From: Chloroflexota bacterium
Lineage (GTDB): Bacteria > Chloroflexota > Dehalococcoidia > JABGRK01
Reading direction: 5' to 3'
Assembly: GCA_018648325.1 (NCBI GenBank)
Contig: JABGRK010000011.1
Span: 271,578 to 335,577 of the forward strand
DNA length: 64,000 nt
This document shows positions 35,250-44,325 of the stretch, piece after piece. The position numbers were made by a program, and so were the translations under genes. Position 1 is the first letter of the stretch; each line of letters starts with the position of its first letter. Below the pieces are notes generated by a model that worked only from the letters and a program-made list of their open reading frames with translations, did not search any database and was not told where the DNA came from.

Positions 35250-35261
35250 TATAAAACCACG

Positions 35262-35290
35262 TTGACACGCTACATTATCCATGATAGCAT
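35262..35290 (+). promoter_or_regulatory. Promoter for rnhB
   Basis: A perfect TTGACA (35262-35267), 17 bases, then TAGCAT (35285-35290). It is divergent from the rnc promoter, with the two -35 boxes 12 bases apart. Confidence 0.65.
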
Positions 35291-35317
35291 TTTTAGCCAT
35301 TGGAGCCACTAGTTATT

Positions 35318-35950
35318 ATGATATTTCCTAACTTTTCCGAGGAGCATAATTTACGTCAGAGCGGGTACAAATATATAGCCGGAGTAGACGAGGTAGGTCG
35401 TGGTCCACTGGCCGGGCCGGTTATGGCTGCCGCTGTGATACTGCCAATCGATAACATACCGGATTGGTCTAAATCGGTGCGAGATAGCAAAAAGCTCAGT
35501 GAGCGACAACGGGAGCTGCTGTACGATTCCATAATATCGGAGTCCATTGCAACTGGCGTTGGCTCTGTTAATCCAGCCAATATCGATATACACGGCATTG
35601 GTGAGGCGTCACGCATGGCCATGCGGCTGGCAATTCAGCAACTGCATATTAAACCCGATTTCGTGCTTATTGACGCTGTGAAACTGCCCGATGTCAATAT
35701 TGCACAAAAAAGCATTATCCGCGGTGATTCAACATGTATTAGTATTGCCGCTGCATCAATTATTGCAAAGGTCACCCGAGATCATTACATGATGGGCATA
35801 GACAACATCTACTCAAACTATGGTTTCGCTAAACACAAGGGCTACCCCACCAAAGCGCACATGGACAGCATCGACAAGTTCGGCGTTTGCCCCATCCACC
35901 GCAGATCGTTTAGCCCGGTAAAAAATGCCATCGAGCGAAGCGACAGATGA
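35318..35950 (+). CDS. rnhB: Ribonuclease HII
   Basis: RNase HII removes ribonucleotides and RNA primers from DNA. The catalytic acidic residues are visible in GVDEVGRGPLAGPV (Asp and Glu), VLIDAVKLPD, and IAAASIIAKVTRDH. The 210-aa length is normal. I take the ATG at 35318 with GGAG at 35302-35305 (slightly long spacing); an in-frame TTG at 35300 would add six residues. The stop overlaps the start of the yraN remnant as ATGA. Confidence 0.95.
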   Translation: MIFPNFSEEHNLRQSGYKYIAGVDEVGRGPLAGPVMAAAVILPIDNIPDWSKSVRDSKKLSERQRELLYDSIISESIATGVGSVNPANIDIHGIGEASRMAMRLAIQQLHIKPDFVLIDAVKLPDVNIAQKSIIRGDSTCISIAAASIIAKVTRDHYMMGIDNIYSNYGFAKHKGYPTKAHMDSIDKFGVCPIHRRSFSPVKNAIERSDR

Positions 35951-36311
35951 CGAGTGAGCGCAGGCGCACCGGGGACCTGGGTGAATCCATTGCAACCGAT
36001 TTTCTGAGCAAGGCCGGTTACAAAATACTCGCCAGAAACTTCAGCTGCCGTTACGGAGAAATTGATATCATCGCAGAAAACAAGGATTGCACAGTATTTG
36101 TCGAGGTCAGAACTAAAAAGAGCTATAGATTCGGCACTCCCGGAGAATCAATCACGCAGGCAAAAAAAATAAACTTATTCTAACCGCGCAAACCTATCTT
36201 CAGCAAAATGAGATTGAGGATAAAGACTAGCGCATCGATTTTATTGCAATCCAGCTTACCTCCGACGACCGGATATCCCGCATCGAGCATATCCCAAATG
36301 CCATCGCCTGA
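35947..36311 (+). pseudogene. yraN: yraN (UPF0102) remnant with frameshift and nonsense codon
   Basis: The intact start GDLGESIATDFLSKAGY...NFSCRYGEIDIIAEN...FVEVRTKK is typical of YraN, a nuclease-fold protein usually found beside rnhB. After an A8 run (36162-36169) the frame closes within a few codons. One more A would restore AKKNKLILTAQTYLQQNEIEDKD. That frame then meets a TAG (36231-36233) exactly where the family has Trp before RIDFIAIQL, and continues to a natural end at 36311 (121 aa if repaired). Two independent lesions suggest real decay. Confidence 0.8.
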
Positions 36312-36423
36312 TTTATTGTATGTGGCCGCATATGTTAGAATATATATAGAAAGCTTCTGCTCACCAAGTGAGGGGTGCTCGTTACCAAAAAAACAAACGA
36401 TTATCTACATAGGTAGCAACGAT

Positions 36424-36450
36424 TTGAACTTAAGCAAAGCGAAGTAGAAT
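36424..36450 (+). promoter_or_regulatory. Leaderless-type promoter element, copy 1
   Basis: TAGAAT (36445-36450) lies 9 bases before the ATG at 36459, with TTGAAC (36424-36429) 15 bases upstream. No SD is present. The surrounding block from about 36398 recurs almost unchanged before the gene at 43808, where the TAGAAT-to-ATG distance is nearly the same. Confidence 0.5.
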
Positions 36451-36458
36451 ACAAAAAT

Positions 36459-36830
36459 ATGCCGATATACGAATACATATGCAATGAATGCAATAGCAAA
36501 AATGATGTGCTGGTCAGGGATATCAAGGCTCAGACAAAACAGGCCTGTCCCAATTGCGGCAACACAAAGATGCAGCGCATCATATCCAGTTTCGCCTACC
36601 ATCAGTCCGAAGGCATGCGCCGCGAGGCATCAGGTGCTCCACAACAAAATGCTGCTCAAGGCGGAATCAACGACCCGCGCGACATTGGCAGATGGACCGA
36701 GAATAAGCTGTCCGGCATGGGTATAGATATCAGAAGCGGCGAGCACAAGGATGCATTTGCCGGCGTTCGCAATATGATAGATAAGGCCAGAACCGGAGAC
36801 ATGTCAGTGCTGGATAAAAAGGCAGACTAA
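36459..36830 (+). CDS. FmdB-family zinc ribbon protein
   Basis: The N-terminal 45 residues form an FmdB-type zinc ribbon (MPIYEYICNEC at the start, CPNCG about residues 31-35). The remaining 80 residues are polar and possibly helical (WTENKLSGMGIDI). FmdB-like proteins are annotated as regulators of amidase or formamidase operons in some bacteria but are uncharacterised in most. No SD precedes the ATG, and the -10 is 9 bases away, so the mRNA may be leaderless. thiE follows after 12 bases. Confidence 0.75.
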   Translation: MPIYEYICNECNSKNDVLVRDIKAQTKQACPNCGNTKMQRIISSFAYHQSEGMRREASGAPQQNAAQGGINDPRDIGRWTENKLSGMGIDIRSGEHKDAFAGVRNMIDKARTGDMSVLDKKAD

Positions 36831-36842
36831 AAGGGGACGATC

Positions 36843-37877
36843 GTGCTGCGAATCTTGGATGCCAACTTCAACAGGTGCAGCGAGGGACTTCGTGTCCTAG
36901 AGGAAGTAGCGCGCTTCATACTTGATAACGACAAGCTGACCAAAAAACTCAAAAAGATACGCCACAGCTTATCAGACAGCTACGCAACTATTGAGACCAG
37001 CCTTCTTACCTCCCGCGATTCGGCAGGCGACGTCGGCACCCAGTCCAGCGTGGTCAGTGAATTTGAACGCAATGATCTTTCAGCCATAATTGCTGCTAAC
37101 GCCAGACGTGTACAGGAATCACTTCGCGTGCTTGAAGAATTCGCCAAACTACCTGCCTCTCCACCTATTGATGTAGAAGGCATTAAGCAAAGCCGGTTTG
37201 ATATATACGACATCGAACGAGAGCTTATGTCATATATATCGAGAAAAGCAAAGATAGATCGCATAACCGGTGTTTACCTGATACTAGATACCGCTTTCCT
37301 AAACGGACGCAGCGCAAATGACGTAGCAGAGCAAGCTATTGAGGGCGGCGTCAATATAATCCAGTTCAGGGACAAGCAGTCAGATAAGAGTGCTATTCTA
37401 AAAACCGCAAAGGCACTGAAAAAACTCTGTGCCAGAAAAAACGTTCTGTTTATTATTAACAACCATGTGGATATAGCATTGGCTTGCGATGCCGACGGCG
37501 TACATCTGGGTCAAAGCGACCTACCTATTTTCGATGCAAGAGCGCTGCTGCCGATAGGCAAAATAGTCGGATATACAGTAGGAAGTCTTGCAGAAGCACA
37601 GCTAGCTCAAGACGAAGGCGCCGATTATATTGCTGTCGGCTCCATTTATACCACAACATCCAAGCAGAACGTTACCGTCGTTGGTTGTGAGACATTACGG
37701 GCCATATGTGCTAAAATGTCGGTGCCGATAGTAGCTACAGGTGGAATAACTTTTAACAATGCAAAACAACTGATTGATACTGGCACTAACGCAATTGCCG
37801 TTATAAGCGTTATACTTAATGAACAGGATGTAAAAAAAGCAACGCAACAACTATTATCCTGCGTTAAATCAAACTAA
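36843..37877 (+). CDS. thiE: Thiamine-phosphate synthase with N-terminal ThiD2 domain
   Basis: This 344-aa fusion begins with a helical ThiD2-type domain (residues 1-125: LDANFNRCSEGLRVLEEVARF, and a second copy of the motif NARRVQESLRVLEEFAK). The ThiE TIM barrel runs from 140 to the end: FRDKQ, INNHVDIALACDADGVHLGQ, VGSIYTTTSK, ATGGI. ThiE joins HMP-PP and thiazole-P to make thiamine phosphate. The same fusion is known from cyanobacteria and some Chloroflexota. GGGGAC precedes the GTG/CTG region; GTG at 36843 is the start. No other thiamine genes lie near. Confidence 0.92.
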   Translation: MLRILDANFNRCSEGLRVLEEVARFILDNDKLTKKLKKIRHSLSDSYATIETSLLTSRDSAGDVGTQSSVVSEFERNDLSAIIAANARRVQESLRVLEEFAKLPASPPIDVEGIKQSRFDIYDIERELMSYISRKAKIDRITGVYLILDTAFLNGRSANDVAEQAIEGGVNIIQFRDKQSDKSAILKTAKALKKLCARKNVLFIINNHVDIALACDADGVHLGQSDLPIFDARALLPIGKIVGYTVGSLAEAQLAQDEGADYIAVGSIYTTTSKQNVTVVGCETLRAICAKMSVPIVATGGITFNNAKQLIDTGTNAIAVISVILNEQDVKKATQQLLSCVKSN

Positions 37878-37888
37878 GGAGACAAGTC

Positions 37889-38705
37889 ATGTTTAAAAAA
37901 ATTATGTTCATAATACTCTTTGTAGTATTGCTTGCAGCTTCAATTACCGCATGCAAGTTGGCCCGGTGTCTCCAATCTTATGGACTTGTTAAAAGACCAA
38001 ATTGGAGAGGGCACGCTGCAGTTCGAATTCAATCCGTCCGATCCATTCAACTCTATGCTTGGTTATGATCTGGGCCTTACCCTAACACTGGATAATGAAA
38101 AATTCTCTCTTTCAGGACCTCCATCCCTTATTTCCGTAATGAGGGATTTAGATCTTAGTACCGAGGAGGTAGCAGAGTATGCACTGGCTGCACAGGACGA
38201 CATCGATGTGTTCACCGAGGCTTTAGACGACTTGGAGACTGGTGAAACGGCAGAACTGGAGCTATCCGAAGAAAACCTTACTGCACTGCTGACACAGGAA
38301 GTTGATGAGCAGTTTGAGGATCTTGATAATCTCGGTGTCAGCATATCGGGTATGAATGTTAACATCAATGATGATGGGTTAGTCTTATCTACTGTCATAT
38401 CTTTGCCGGAAGATACCGGCCTGGGATTACCGGAAGGCCTGGCGGGATCAAGTTTAGAAATTGGTTTTGACACAGAACTGGTAGTTGATGATGAAGGAAA
38501 TGCTACAATGCAGATTACCGGCGTAGATTTGGGAGGCCTTCCACCTTCATTACTTGAAGAATTCGGATTGGATACGGAAGAACTTAATGCTTCACTGGCT
38601 GAAGCAGAAATAGACTTTGGTGAAATTTTTGATTTGCCCGAAGGAGCACTTAGTGGTTTGACTCTAAGCGAAGGCGAAATGCTTCTACTGGCCACTGGGC
38701 AGTAA
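37889..38705 (+). CDS. Acidic lipoprotein, frameshifted just after the lipobox
   Basis: A strong AAGGAG and ATG at 37889 open a lipoprotein signal peptide (FKKIMFIILFVVLLA, lipobox ITAC). That frame runs on for only about 37 residues past the lipobox, without similarity. The following 240 residues (from SNLMDLLKDQIGEG on) are in the next frame, which has no SD of its own. One base too many, most simply in the CCC near 37966, explains it: without it the gene is 271 aa. The mature part is very acidic (many Asp, Glu, Leu) with no recognised domain. It is either a sequencing error or a broken gene. Confidence 0.65.
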
Positions 38706-38761
38706 GGTCTCCGCTTTCGGAGCCGGATATATACTTGATTAATAAAGCAAAGACGGAGACC
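38706..38761 (+). promoter_or_regulatory. Alternative stems sequestering the translin SD
   Basis: GGTCTCCG (38706-38713) can pair either locally (CTCCG with CGGAG at 38718-38722, tetraloop CTTT) or with CGGAGACC (38754-38761). The second contains the GGAG Shine-Dalgarno of the translin gene. The two pairings exclude each other, so the leader could control translation. No U-run follows the local hairpin. Confidence 0.4.
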
Positions 38762-38765
38762 AAGT

Positions 38766-39416
38766 TTGGAATTGTACATAGAAAAACTCAGCGCAGAGAT
38801 AGATACCATCGGCAGCAAGATTACCCAGCACCTGTCAGTAAAGCATGAAGCCCGTGAGATAGCACTACCTCTGGCCCGCAAGAGCATACGGTTTTGCGCC
38901 AACGCCATCCGCGCCATACACCGGGCCGAGTATGATAAGGCAGGCGAACTGCTGAGCCAAAGCCACGGATGCCTTCAGGAGATCAAAACGGCACTTTCTG
39001 AGCAACCAGGGCTTATGCACACCGGATATGTAAACGACGCCCAAAAAGAATACGCCGAGGGCAGAATCACGCTGGCATTGGTAACAGATACAGCTCTGCC
39101 CGATCCGGACGAGCTTGATATTGGGTACGCTTCATACCTCAACGGAATGGCGGAAGCCGCCAGTGAAATGCGCAGACAAATGCTGGACCGCATACGTGAG
39201 GGAGATTTTGAGCGCGGAGAAACTCAGCTTGCCGCCATGGACGAGATATACAACCTGCTGGTCACCGTCGATTTTCCGGATGCACTGACCGGAGGACTCA
39301 GGCGCACCACCGATCAGCTAAGAGGCGTACTGGAGAGAAGCAGGGGAGACTTGACTATGGCGCTTAACCAAAGTAAACTTGAGAGAAAGATAAGCAGTCT
39401 CAAGGACAAGCTTTAA
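38766..39416 (+). CDS. Translin-family protein
   Basis: This 216-aa all-helical protein follows the translin pattern: a start with LSAEIDTIGSKITQHL, the central R-rich helix HEAREIALPLARKSIRFCANAIRAI, then EYAEGRITLALV and the DELDIGYASYLNGMAEAASEMRRQ block near residues 117-140. The C-terminal RGDLTMALNQSKLERKI helix also fits. Translins bind single-stranded RNA or DNA, and some archaeal or eukaryotic relatives cut RNA. They are rare in bacteria. The start is a TTG with GGAG eight bases upstream (38755-38758). Confidence 0.8.
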   Translation: MELYIEKLSAEIDTIGSKITQHLSVKHEAREIALPLARKSIRFCANAIRAIHRAEYDKAGELLSQSHGCLQEIKTALSEQPGLMHTGYVNDAQKEYAEGRITLALVTDTALPDPDELDIGYASYLNGMAEAASEMRRQMLDRIREGDFERGETQLAAMDEIYNLLVTVDFPDALTGGLRRTTDQLRGVLERSRGDLTMALNQSKLERKISSLKDKL

Positions 39417-39482
39417 GCAATAAATACCGAGATAATCTGGAAATATGTTTAAAAACATAGTTAAATAAGGGCAAACCTTTAT

Positions 39483-39517
39483 AACTCGCTTTAACTTTAG
39501 GCGGGTTAAATTTTTTT
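39483..39517 (+). terminator. Terminator-like hairpin abutting the hppA SD
   Basis: AACTCGC (39483-39489) and GCGGGTT (39501-39507) form a 7-bp stem with one G-T pair. They are followed by AAA and seven T (39511-39517). The SD of hppA begins five bases later. It ends the translin transcript or serves as an attenuator for hppA. Confidence 0.6.
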
Positions 39518-39536
39518 ATTTGGAAGGAGCAAAAAT

Positions 39537-41567
39537 TTGGAATTACCTATTGGGATTATGCTTGCAATCGGCGTAGTCGGAATCGGATTTGCCTATTATC
39601 TGGTTCGCTATGTCATGGGTTGCGATCAAGGATCGGATGCTATCCGAAATATATCGGCCGCAATTAAAGAAGGTGCCAGCGCCTTTCTTAAAAGGCAGTA
39701 TCTATTGCTGTCCATATTTGTGGTGATAATAACCACAGGTTTAGCGTTTATCCCTGCTCTGGGACCTAATGTTGCGATAACCTTTATCTCCGGCGCAATC
39801 TGCTCCGGCCTTGCCGGATTTATCGGTATGAGTATGGCCGTCAGGTCAAACTCCAGAACCGCCGCAGCCGCTCAAAAGAGCCTTAATGCTGGACTAACAG
39901 TTTCGTTCCGCGGTGGCGCCATAATGGGCATATGCGTTGTCAGCATAGGCCTGATCGGCGTTAGCATACTTTATTCTGTATTTAACTCAGACGCTAACTT
40001 TTACAGTATCCTTGCCGGATTTGGTTTCGGCGCATCATCAGTGGCTATTTTTGCCAGGGTTGGTGGCGGAATCTTCACCAAAGCCGCCGATACAGGTGCC
40101 GATCTGGTAGGTAAGGTGGAACAGGGTATCCCTGAAGACGATCCCAGAAACGCCGCTGTTATAGCCGACCTGGTTGGGGACAATGTGGGCGACGTAGCTG
40201 GCATGGGCGCTGACCTGTTCGAATCCTATGTGGATGCAATTATAGCTACCATAGCTCTATCGGGCATCTATGTGGCCCTTGCCAACGTATCACTAACCAT
40301 ACAGGAAGCCTGGTGGTTGCCAATGGTCATAGCCGGTGGAGGAATAGTTGCCTCTATCATCGGTGTATTTTTCGTCAAGGTTGGCGAAAAACTGGAAATG
40401 GAAGCACTGCTTGGGGCCTTAAGACGCGGTATATTAGTGGCTTCCGGCCTTGTTCTGATATTCACTGCTATAATCGTGTGGCAGCTTGATGCAAGCTGGG
40501 GAATTTTAGGAGCTGTGGCAGCAGGACTTATAGCTGGGGTTCTTATTGGTGAGAGCACTAACTACTTCACCTCATACACCTTTGGCCCCACAAAGAGAGT
40601 ATCCGAGGCATCAAAGATGGGTGCAGGAACCAACATTATCAGTGGATTTGCTAACGGTCTTATGAGCACCGGACTGCCGGTAATACTGGTAGTTGTTGCC
40701 ATAATGGTAGCAAACTACTTCGCCGGTGTATATGGCATAGCCATCGCCGGTGTGGGCATGCTTGCCACGCTTGGTGTTTCTCTTGCTACCGATGCCTACG
40801 GGCCGGTCGCAGATAACGCCGGTGGTATCGCAGAAATGGCCGGATTACCAGAGGAGGTCAGAGAGCGCACAGATGCGCTTGATTCCCTGGGCAACACCAC
40901 CGCCGCAACAGGCAAGGGTTTTGCCATTGGAGCAGCCGGTCTCACGGCACTCGCCCTGATGCTCTCTTATGCAAATGCAGTTGGTATAACGACCATAGAC
41001 TTATTGGATTACAGGGTTATGGTTGGACTGTTACTAGGCGTTATGGCACCCGCGGTATTTTGTGCCCTTACCATGAACGCGGTTGGTAAAGCCGCAATGA
41101 TTATTATCGACGAGGTCAGGCGCCAGTTCAAAGAGATTACCGGTATCATGACCGGCGAGGCCAAACCTGATTATGCAAAATGCGTGGACATCTGCACCAC
41201 CTCCTCACTTAAGCAAATGGTCTTACCTGGACTGATGACCATAATTGCACCTATAGCTGTAGGTTTCATATTAGGACCTCTGGCTCTGGGTGGCTTTCTT
41301 ATCGGCGCAACCGCCTGTGGATTCATCTTGGCAGTAACAATGGCAAACGCCGGTGGTTCATGGGATAACGCCAAGAAGTATATAGAAACAGGACAATACG
41401 GAGGAAAAGGTTCTGAGGCTCACAAGGCAGCGGTCGTCGGCGATACCGTTGGAGATCCGATGAAAGATACTTCAGGTCCTTCGATCAATATCATGATTAA
41501 ACTGATGTCGATTATAGCGCTTGTGTTCGCACCCGTGTTTGCGGGTACACAAGGCTGGCTCAGCTAG
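39537..41567 (+). CDS. hppA: Ion-pumping membrane pyrophosphatase
   Basis: This 676-aa protein with about 16 membrane segments couples hydrolysis of pyrophosphate to H+ or Na+ export. The PPi-binding motifs are [55 protein letters not shown] and [17 protein letters not shown]. The [10 protein letters not shown] sequence, with Ala where K+-independent enzymes have Lys, assigns it to the K+-dependent class. H+ versus Na+ specificity is not decided by eye. The TTG start has GGAAGGAG upstream. It suits an energy-limited anaerobe. Confidence 0.95.
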   Translation: MELPIGIMLAIGVVGIGFAYYLVRYVMGCDQGSDAIRNISAAIKEGASAFLKRQYLLLSIFVVIITTGLAFIPALGPNVAITFISGAICSGLAGFIGMSMAVRSNSRTAAAAQKSLNAGLTVSFRGGAIMGICVVSIGLIGVSILYSVFNSDANFYSILAGFGFGASSVAIFARVGGGIFTKAADTGADLVGKVEQGIPEDDPRNAAVIADLVGDNVGDVAGMGADLFESYVDAIIATIALSGIYVALANVSLTIQEAWWLPMVIAGGGIVASIIGVFFVKVGEKLEMEALLGALRRGILVASGLVLIFTAIIVWQLDASWGILGAVAAGLIAGVLIGESTNYFTSYTFGPTKRVSEASKMGAGTNIISGFANGLMSTGLPVILVVVAIMVANYFAGVYGIAIAGVGMLATLGVSLATDAYGPVADNAGGIAEMAGLPEEVRERTDALDSLGNTTAATGKGFAIGAAGLTALALMLSYANAVGITTIDLLDYRVMVGLLLGVMAPAVFCALTMNAVGKAAMIIIDEVRRQFKEITGIMTGEAKPDYAKCVDICTTSSLKQMVLPGLMTIIAPIAVGFILGPLALGGFLIGATACGFILAVTMANAGGSWDNAKKYIETGQYGGKGSEAHKAAVVGDTVGDPMKDTSGPSINIMIKLMSIIALVFAPVFAGTQGWLS

Positions 41568-42187
41568 TAAGCGCGCAGGAACGGATTGTACTTGCGCTCA
41601 TAACCTATAGTTGTTTGTGGCCCGTGCCCTGACAGGACAATAGTCTCGTCGGGCAGGGTCATTAACTTTTCTGTCAGGCTGGCCATCAAATCCTCATGCA
41701 CTGAATCAGTAAAATCACTTCGGCCTATACCGAGGTTAAACAGCGTATCTCCGGAGAAAACAACACCATGTCCGTATATCGATATGCCGTCCGGCGAATG
41801 GCCCGGCGTATGAATCACCTTAAACTTCAAATCCCCTACTTCGATGATGTCCCCGTCTTCAACTACGCGATCAGGATCAGGCGGCATTCTAAACTGCGGC
41901 CCCATTATACGAGCAAAGCGTTCGGTCAGGCCAGGATCACGCCATGCACCATGGCTTACGAATTGCCCACCAGTTATGTCCCTTATCTCACTTATAGCTC
42001 CAATATGATCAACGTGGTTGTGAGTAGTAATAAGAGTGTTAATGCTGAGGTCTTGCTTTTTGGCAGTATCGATCACCTTCTGCGCATCGGCACATGCGTC
42101 TATAACCATCGCATCCTTAGTTCTATCAGAACCAACTATGTAACAATTGGCCATGAATGGCCCCAATACCAGTGTCTCTATGATCAT
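41564..42187 (-). CDS. MBL-fold metallohydrolase (glyoxalase II-like)
   Basis: This 207-aa metallo-beta-lactamase-fold protein shows the dinuclear zinc motif THNHVDH (about residues 56-62), [24 protein letters not shown] and LSGHGPQT. Such short proteins are hydroxyacylglutathione-hydrolase-like and often act on thioesters; the substrate is unknown. I take ATG 42187 over TTG 42196. Its 3' end overlaps the hppA stop by four bases in a convergent arrangement. Confidence 0.88.
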   Translation of the reverse strand: MIIETLVLGPFMANCYIVGSDRTKDAMVIDACADAQKVIDTAKKQDLSINTLITTHNHVDHIGAISEIRDITGGQFVSHGAWRDPGLTERFARIMGPQFRMPPDPDRVVEDGDIIEVGDLKFKVIHTPGHSPDGISIYGHGVVFSGDTLFNLGIGRSDFTDSVHEDLMASLTEKLMTLPDETIVLSGHGPQTTIGYERKYNPFLRAY

Positions 42188-42287
42188 ACTATCCAAACCT
42201 TTTCTAATCTATCTCTTATTTCGGAACTACGTAGCTAAATACTATTTTAACATCCAACCTCAACTACCACAACTTAGGAGTAGCTAA

Positions 42288-42320
42288 ATGGCACTATCTC
42301 AGCTTTACACTCTAAGTTAA
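42288..42320 (+). CDS. Possible 10-codon leader peptide before glyQS
   Basis: MALSQLYTLS followed by TAA has a canonical TAGGAG at 42275-42280 spaced seven bases from its ATG. It lies 72 bases before the glyQS start. A weak stem (GTAAAAC with GTTTTTAC, about 42343-42360) follows. It has no glycine codons, so classical attenuation by glycine is not indicated. I see no T-box motif. Confidence 0.25.
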   Translation: MALSQLYTLS

Positions 42321-42392
42321 AACTGTTAATCTTTGAAGGGTAAAACATATCGTTTTTACACTCTTTTCAGATCGGATTTAAGGAGGACACAG

Positions 42393-43715
42393 GTGGCAGA
42401 ACCCGGAAAAGTAGATATGGATAAAATCGCATCGCTGGTTAAGCGGCGCGGATTTCTTTTTCAATCAAGCGAGATTTACGGAGGACTGGCCTCGTGCTGG
42501 GATTACGGACCGCTGGGAGTTGAGCTTAAGAATAACATAAAGCGCGAGTGGTGGAAAACAAACGTACAGCAGCGCGACGATATAGTTGGATTAGACGCCA
42601 GTATACTGATGCATCCGGACGTATGGGTGGCAAGTGGCCATGTAGGCGGATTTGTCGATCCCATGGTGGACTGCAAGGATTGCCGCAAAAGATGGCGGTC
42701 CGACCACCTCAACGGTGATAAATGTCCAGAGTGCGGCGGCGAGGTAACAGAGCCACGCATGTTCAATCTTATGCTAAAGACATTCTTGGGTCCGGTTGAG
42801 GACAGCGCTCATCAGGTGTACATGCGCCCCGAAACGGCACAGGGCATTTTTGTTAATTTCACCAACGTACTTAACGTTACTCGCAAAAAGCTTCCATTTG
42901 GTATCGCGCAAATTGGCAAAGCGTTCCGCAATGAGATAACTCCGGGCAATTTAACATTCAGAACCCGCGAGTTCGAAATGATGGAAATAGAATACTTCGT
43001 TAAACCCGGAACTGATAAGGAACTACACCAGAAATGGCTTGATGCAAGGCTACAGTGGTATGTAGACCTTGGTATAAATAGAGATCATGTGCAGTTGCGC
43101 AAACACGGCGACGATGAACTGGCGCATTATGCTCAGGGATGTTATGACGTGGAATACCTGTTCCCCATGGGTTGGATGGAGCTTGAGGGCATCGCCAATC
43201 GCTCTGATTTCGATCTTTCACAGCACGCGTCAGCATCGGGCAAAGAGTTGTCATATTTTGACGATGAGAGCGGTGAGCACATCACACCTTACGTTATCGA
43301 ACCATCTGCTGGTGTAGACCGCTCGGCGCTGGCATTCCTAACCGATGCTTATCATGAGGAACTGGACGATAAAGGCGACCTTAGAGTAATGCTTAAGCTG
43401 CATCCCAAGCTGGCCCCTATTAAAGTAGCGATTCTGCCTTTGAGCAAAAAAGAAACTCTTTCACCACTGGCTCGTGAGATATACGCTACTGTTCGTGATG
43501 AGTTCATGACGCAATATGACGATACACAAAGCATCGGCAAGCGTTATCGCCGTCAGGACGAGATTGGCACACCGATTTGCGTTACGGTGGATTTCAATTC
43601 GCTTGAAGACAAGCAGGTAACGCTTAGGGACAGGGACAGTATGAAGCAGATTCGCGTTCCTATTGCGGAGCTTGTCGCAGTGCTTACTGCAAAACTTAAC
43701 AGCGAGCCATTTTAG
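42393..43715 (+). CDS. glyQS: Glycyl-tRNA synthetase, single-chain dimeric type
   Basis: This class II synthetase charges tRNA-Gly. The 440-aa single polypeptide is the alpha2 type found in archaea, eukaryotes and many bacteria. Visible are KRRGFLFQSSEIYGG at the N-terminus, zinc-type Cys pairs (CKDCRKRW, CPECGG), motif 2 (GKAFRNEITPGN), motif 3 (EPSAGVDRS) and the anticodon-binding domain from about residue 345. I choose GTG 42393 because AAGGAGG precedes it; an upstream in-frame extension has no SD. Confidence 0.94.
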   Translation: MAEPGKVDMDKIASLVKRRGFLFQSSEIYGGLASCWDYGPLGVELKNNIKREWWKTNVQQRDDIVGLDASILMHPDVWVASGHVGGFVDPMVDCKDCRKRWRSDHLNGDKCPECGGEVTEPRMFNLMLKTFLGPVEDSAHQVYMRPETAQGIFVNFTNVLNVTRKKLPFGIAQIGKAFRNEITPGNLTFRTREFEMMEIEYFVKPGTDKELHQKWLDARLQWYVDLGINRDHVQLRKHGDDELAHYAQGCYDVEYLFPMGWMELEGIANRSDFDLSQHASASGKELSYFDDESGEHITPYVIEPSAGVDRSALAFLTDAYHEELDDKGDLRVMLKLHPKLAPIKVAILPLSKKETLSPLAREIYATVRDEFMTQYDDTQSIGKRYRRQDEIGTPICVTVDFNSLEDKQVTLRDRDSMKQIRVPIAELVAVLTAKLNSEPF

Positions 43716-43793
43716 GTAAAATAGTGTGCTCCCTACTAATATCTAACGATAGTCTACATAAGTAACTACAACAAGAACTTAAGCGATACGAAG

Positions 43794-43799
43794 TAGAAT
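43794..43799 (+). promoter_or_regulatory. Leaderless-type promoter element, copy 2
   Basis: TAGAAT lies 8 bases before the ATG at 43808, inside a block (about 43745-43807) that closely matches 36398-36458. Shared parts are AACGAT, TCTACATA, GAACTTAAGC, CGAAGTAGAAT and AAAATATG. There is no SD. Confidence 0.5.
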
Positions 43800-43807
43800 G
43801 CGAAAAT

Positions 43808-44323
43808 ATGAGCCTCTTTGATTTATTCAGACGTAAAAGAGACCCCAACAAACCCAGCATAAAATTTGGGTTTAAGGGTGAGCAGATCGAATATCGATTA
43901 AGAGACAAATCGATCGTAATAGGCTTTGCATATCGTGATGGAGCCAAACTCTACACCGAAGATATCAAAAAATGGGATGAGGACATAGCCGGTCAGGCCT
44001 ATAATCTGTCGCACGGTGAAAAAACACAGGTATTCAGTGATGTACTCGACTTTGTTTGCACAAAACGTAATCAACCGACAGTGGTGATAAACAAGGATGA
44101 CGCAGACAAAACTATCTGGGAGAAAATATGCTCCAACTACACAGGCCGTATTAAGGATATCGAATACACCTCGGATCAGCAGAACATTGAGGCGATAAAA
44201 CAGGAATGGATGGACGCGCTTGCGGCAGGCGAAAAGGTCATCGTGGATGATATAGAGATTGAGAACGGAAAAGATATCGATGCCATAATAGAAAAAATGA
44301 AATCAATAAAGGGGCTCTCCTAA
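43808..44323 (+). CDS. Hypothetical soluble protein, 171 aa
   Basis: The protein starts MSLFDLFRRKRDPNK, a basic amphipathic N-terminus, followed by a mixed alpha/beta body and a C-terminal acidic segment (IVDDIEIENGKDIDAII). There is no signal peptide, Cys motif or membrane segment. I do not recognise it. It shares a leaderless-type promoter block with the FmdB-like gene, and the stop lies two bases before the SDR gene, so the two probably form an operon. Confidence 0.65.
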   Translation: MSLFDLFRRKRDPNKPSIKFGFKGEQIEYRLRDKSIVIGFAYRDGAKLYTEDIKKWDEDIAGQAYNLSHGEKTQVFSDVLDFVCTKRNQPTVVINKDDADKTIWEKICSNYTGRIKDIEYTSDQQNIEAIKQEWMDALAAGEKVIVDDIEIENGKDIDAIIEKMKSIKGLS

Positions 44324-44325
44324 AA

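Noticed and set aside
36208-36447. Separate 79-aa gene after yraN
   Set aside because: The conserved yraN C-terminus is in another frame of the same DNA, so this frame is a shadow.
42240-42392. T-box leader for glyQS
   Set aside because: No antiterminator T-box consensus or specifier stem is visible.
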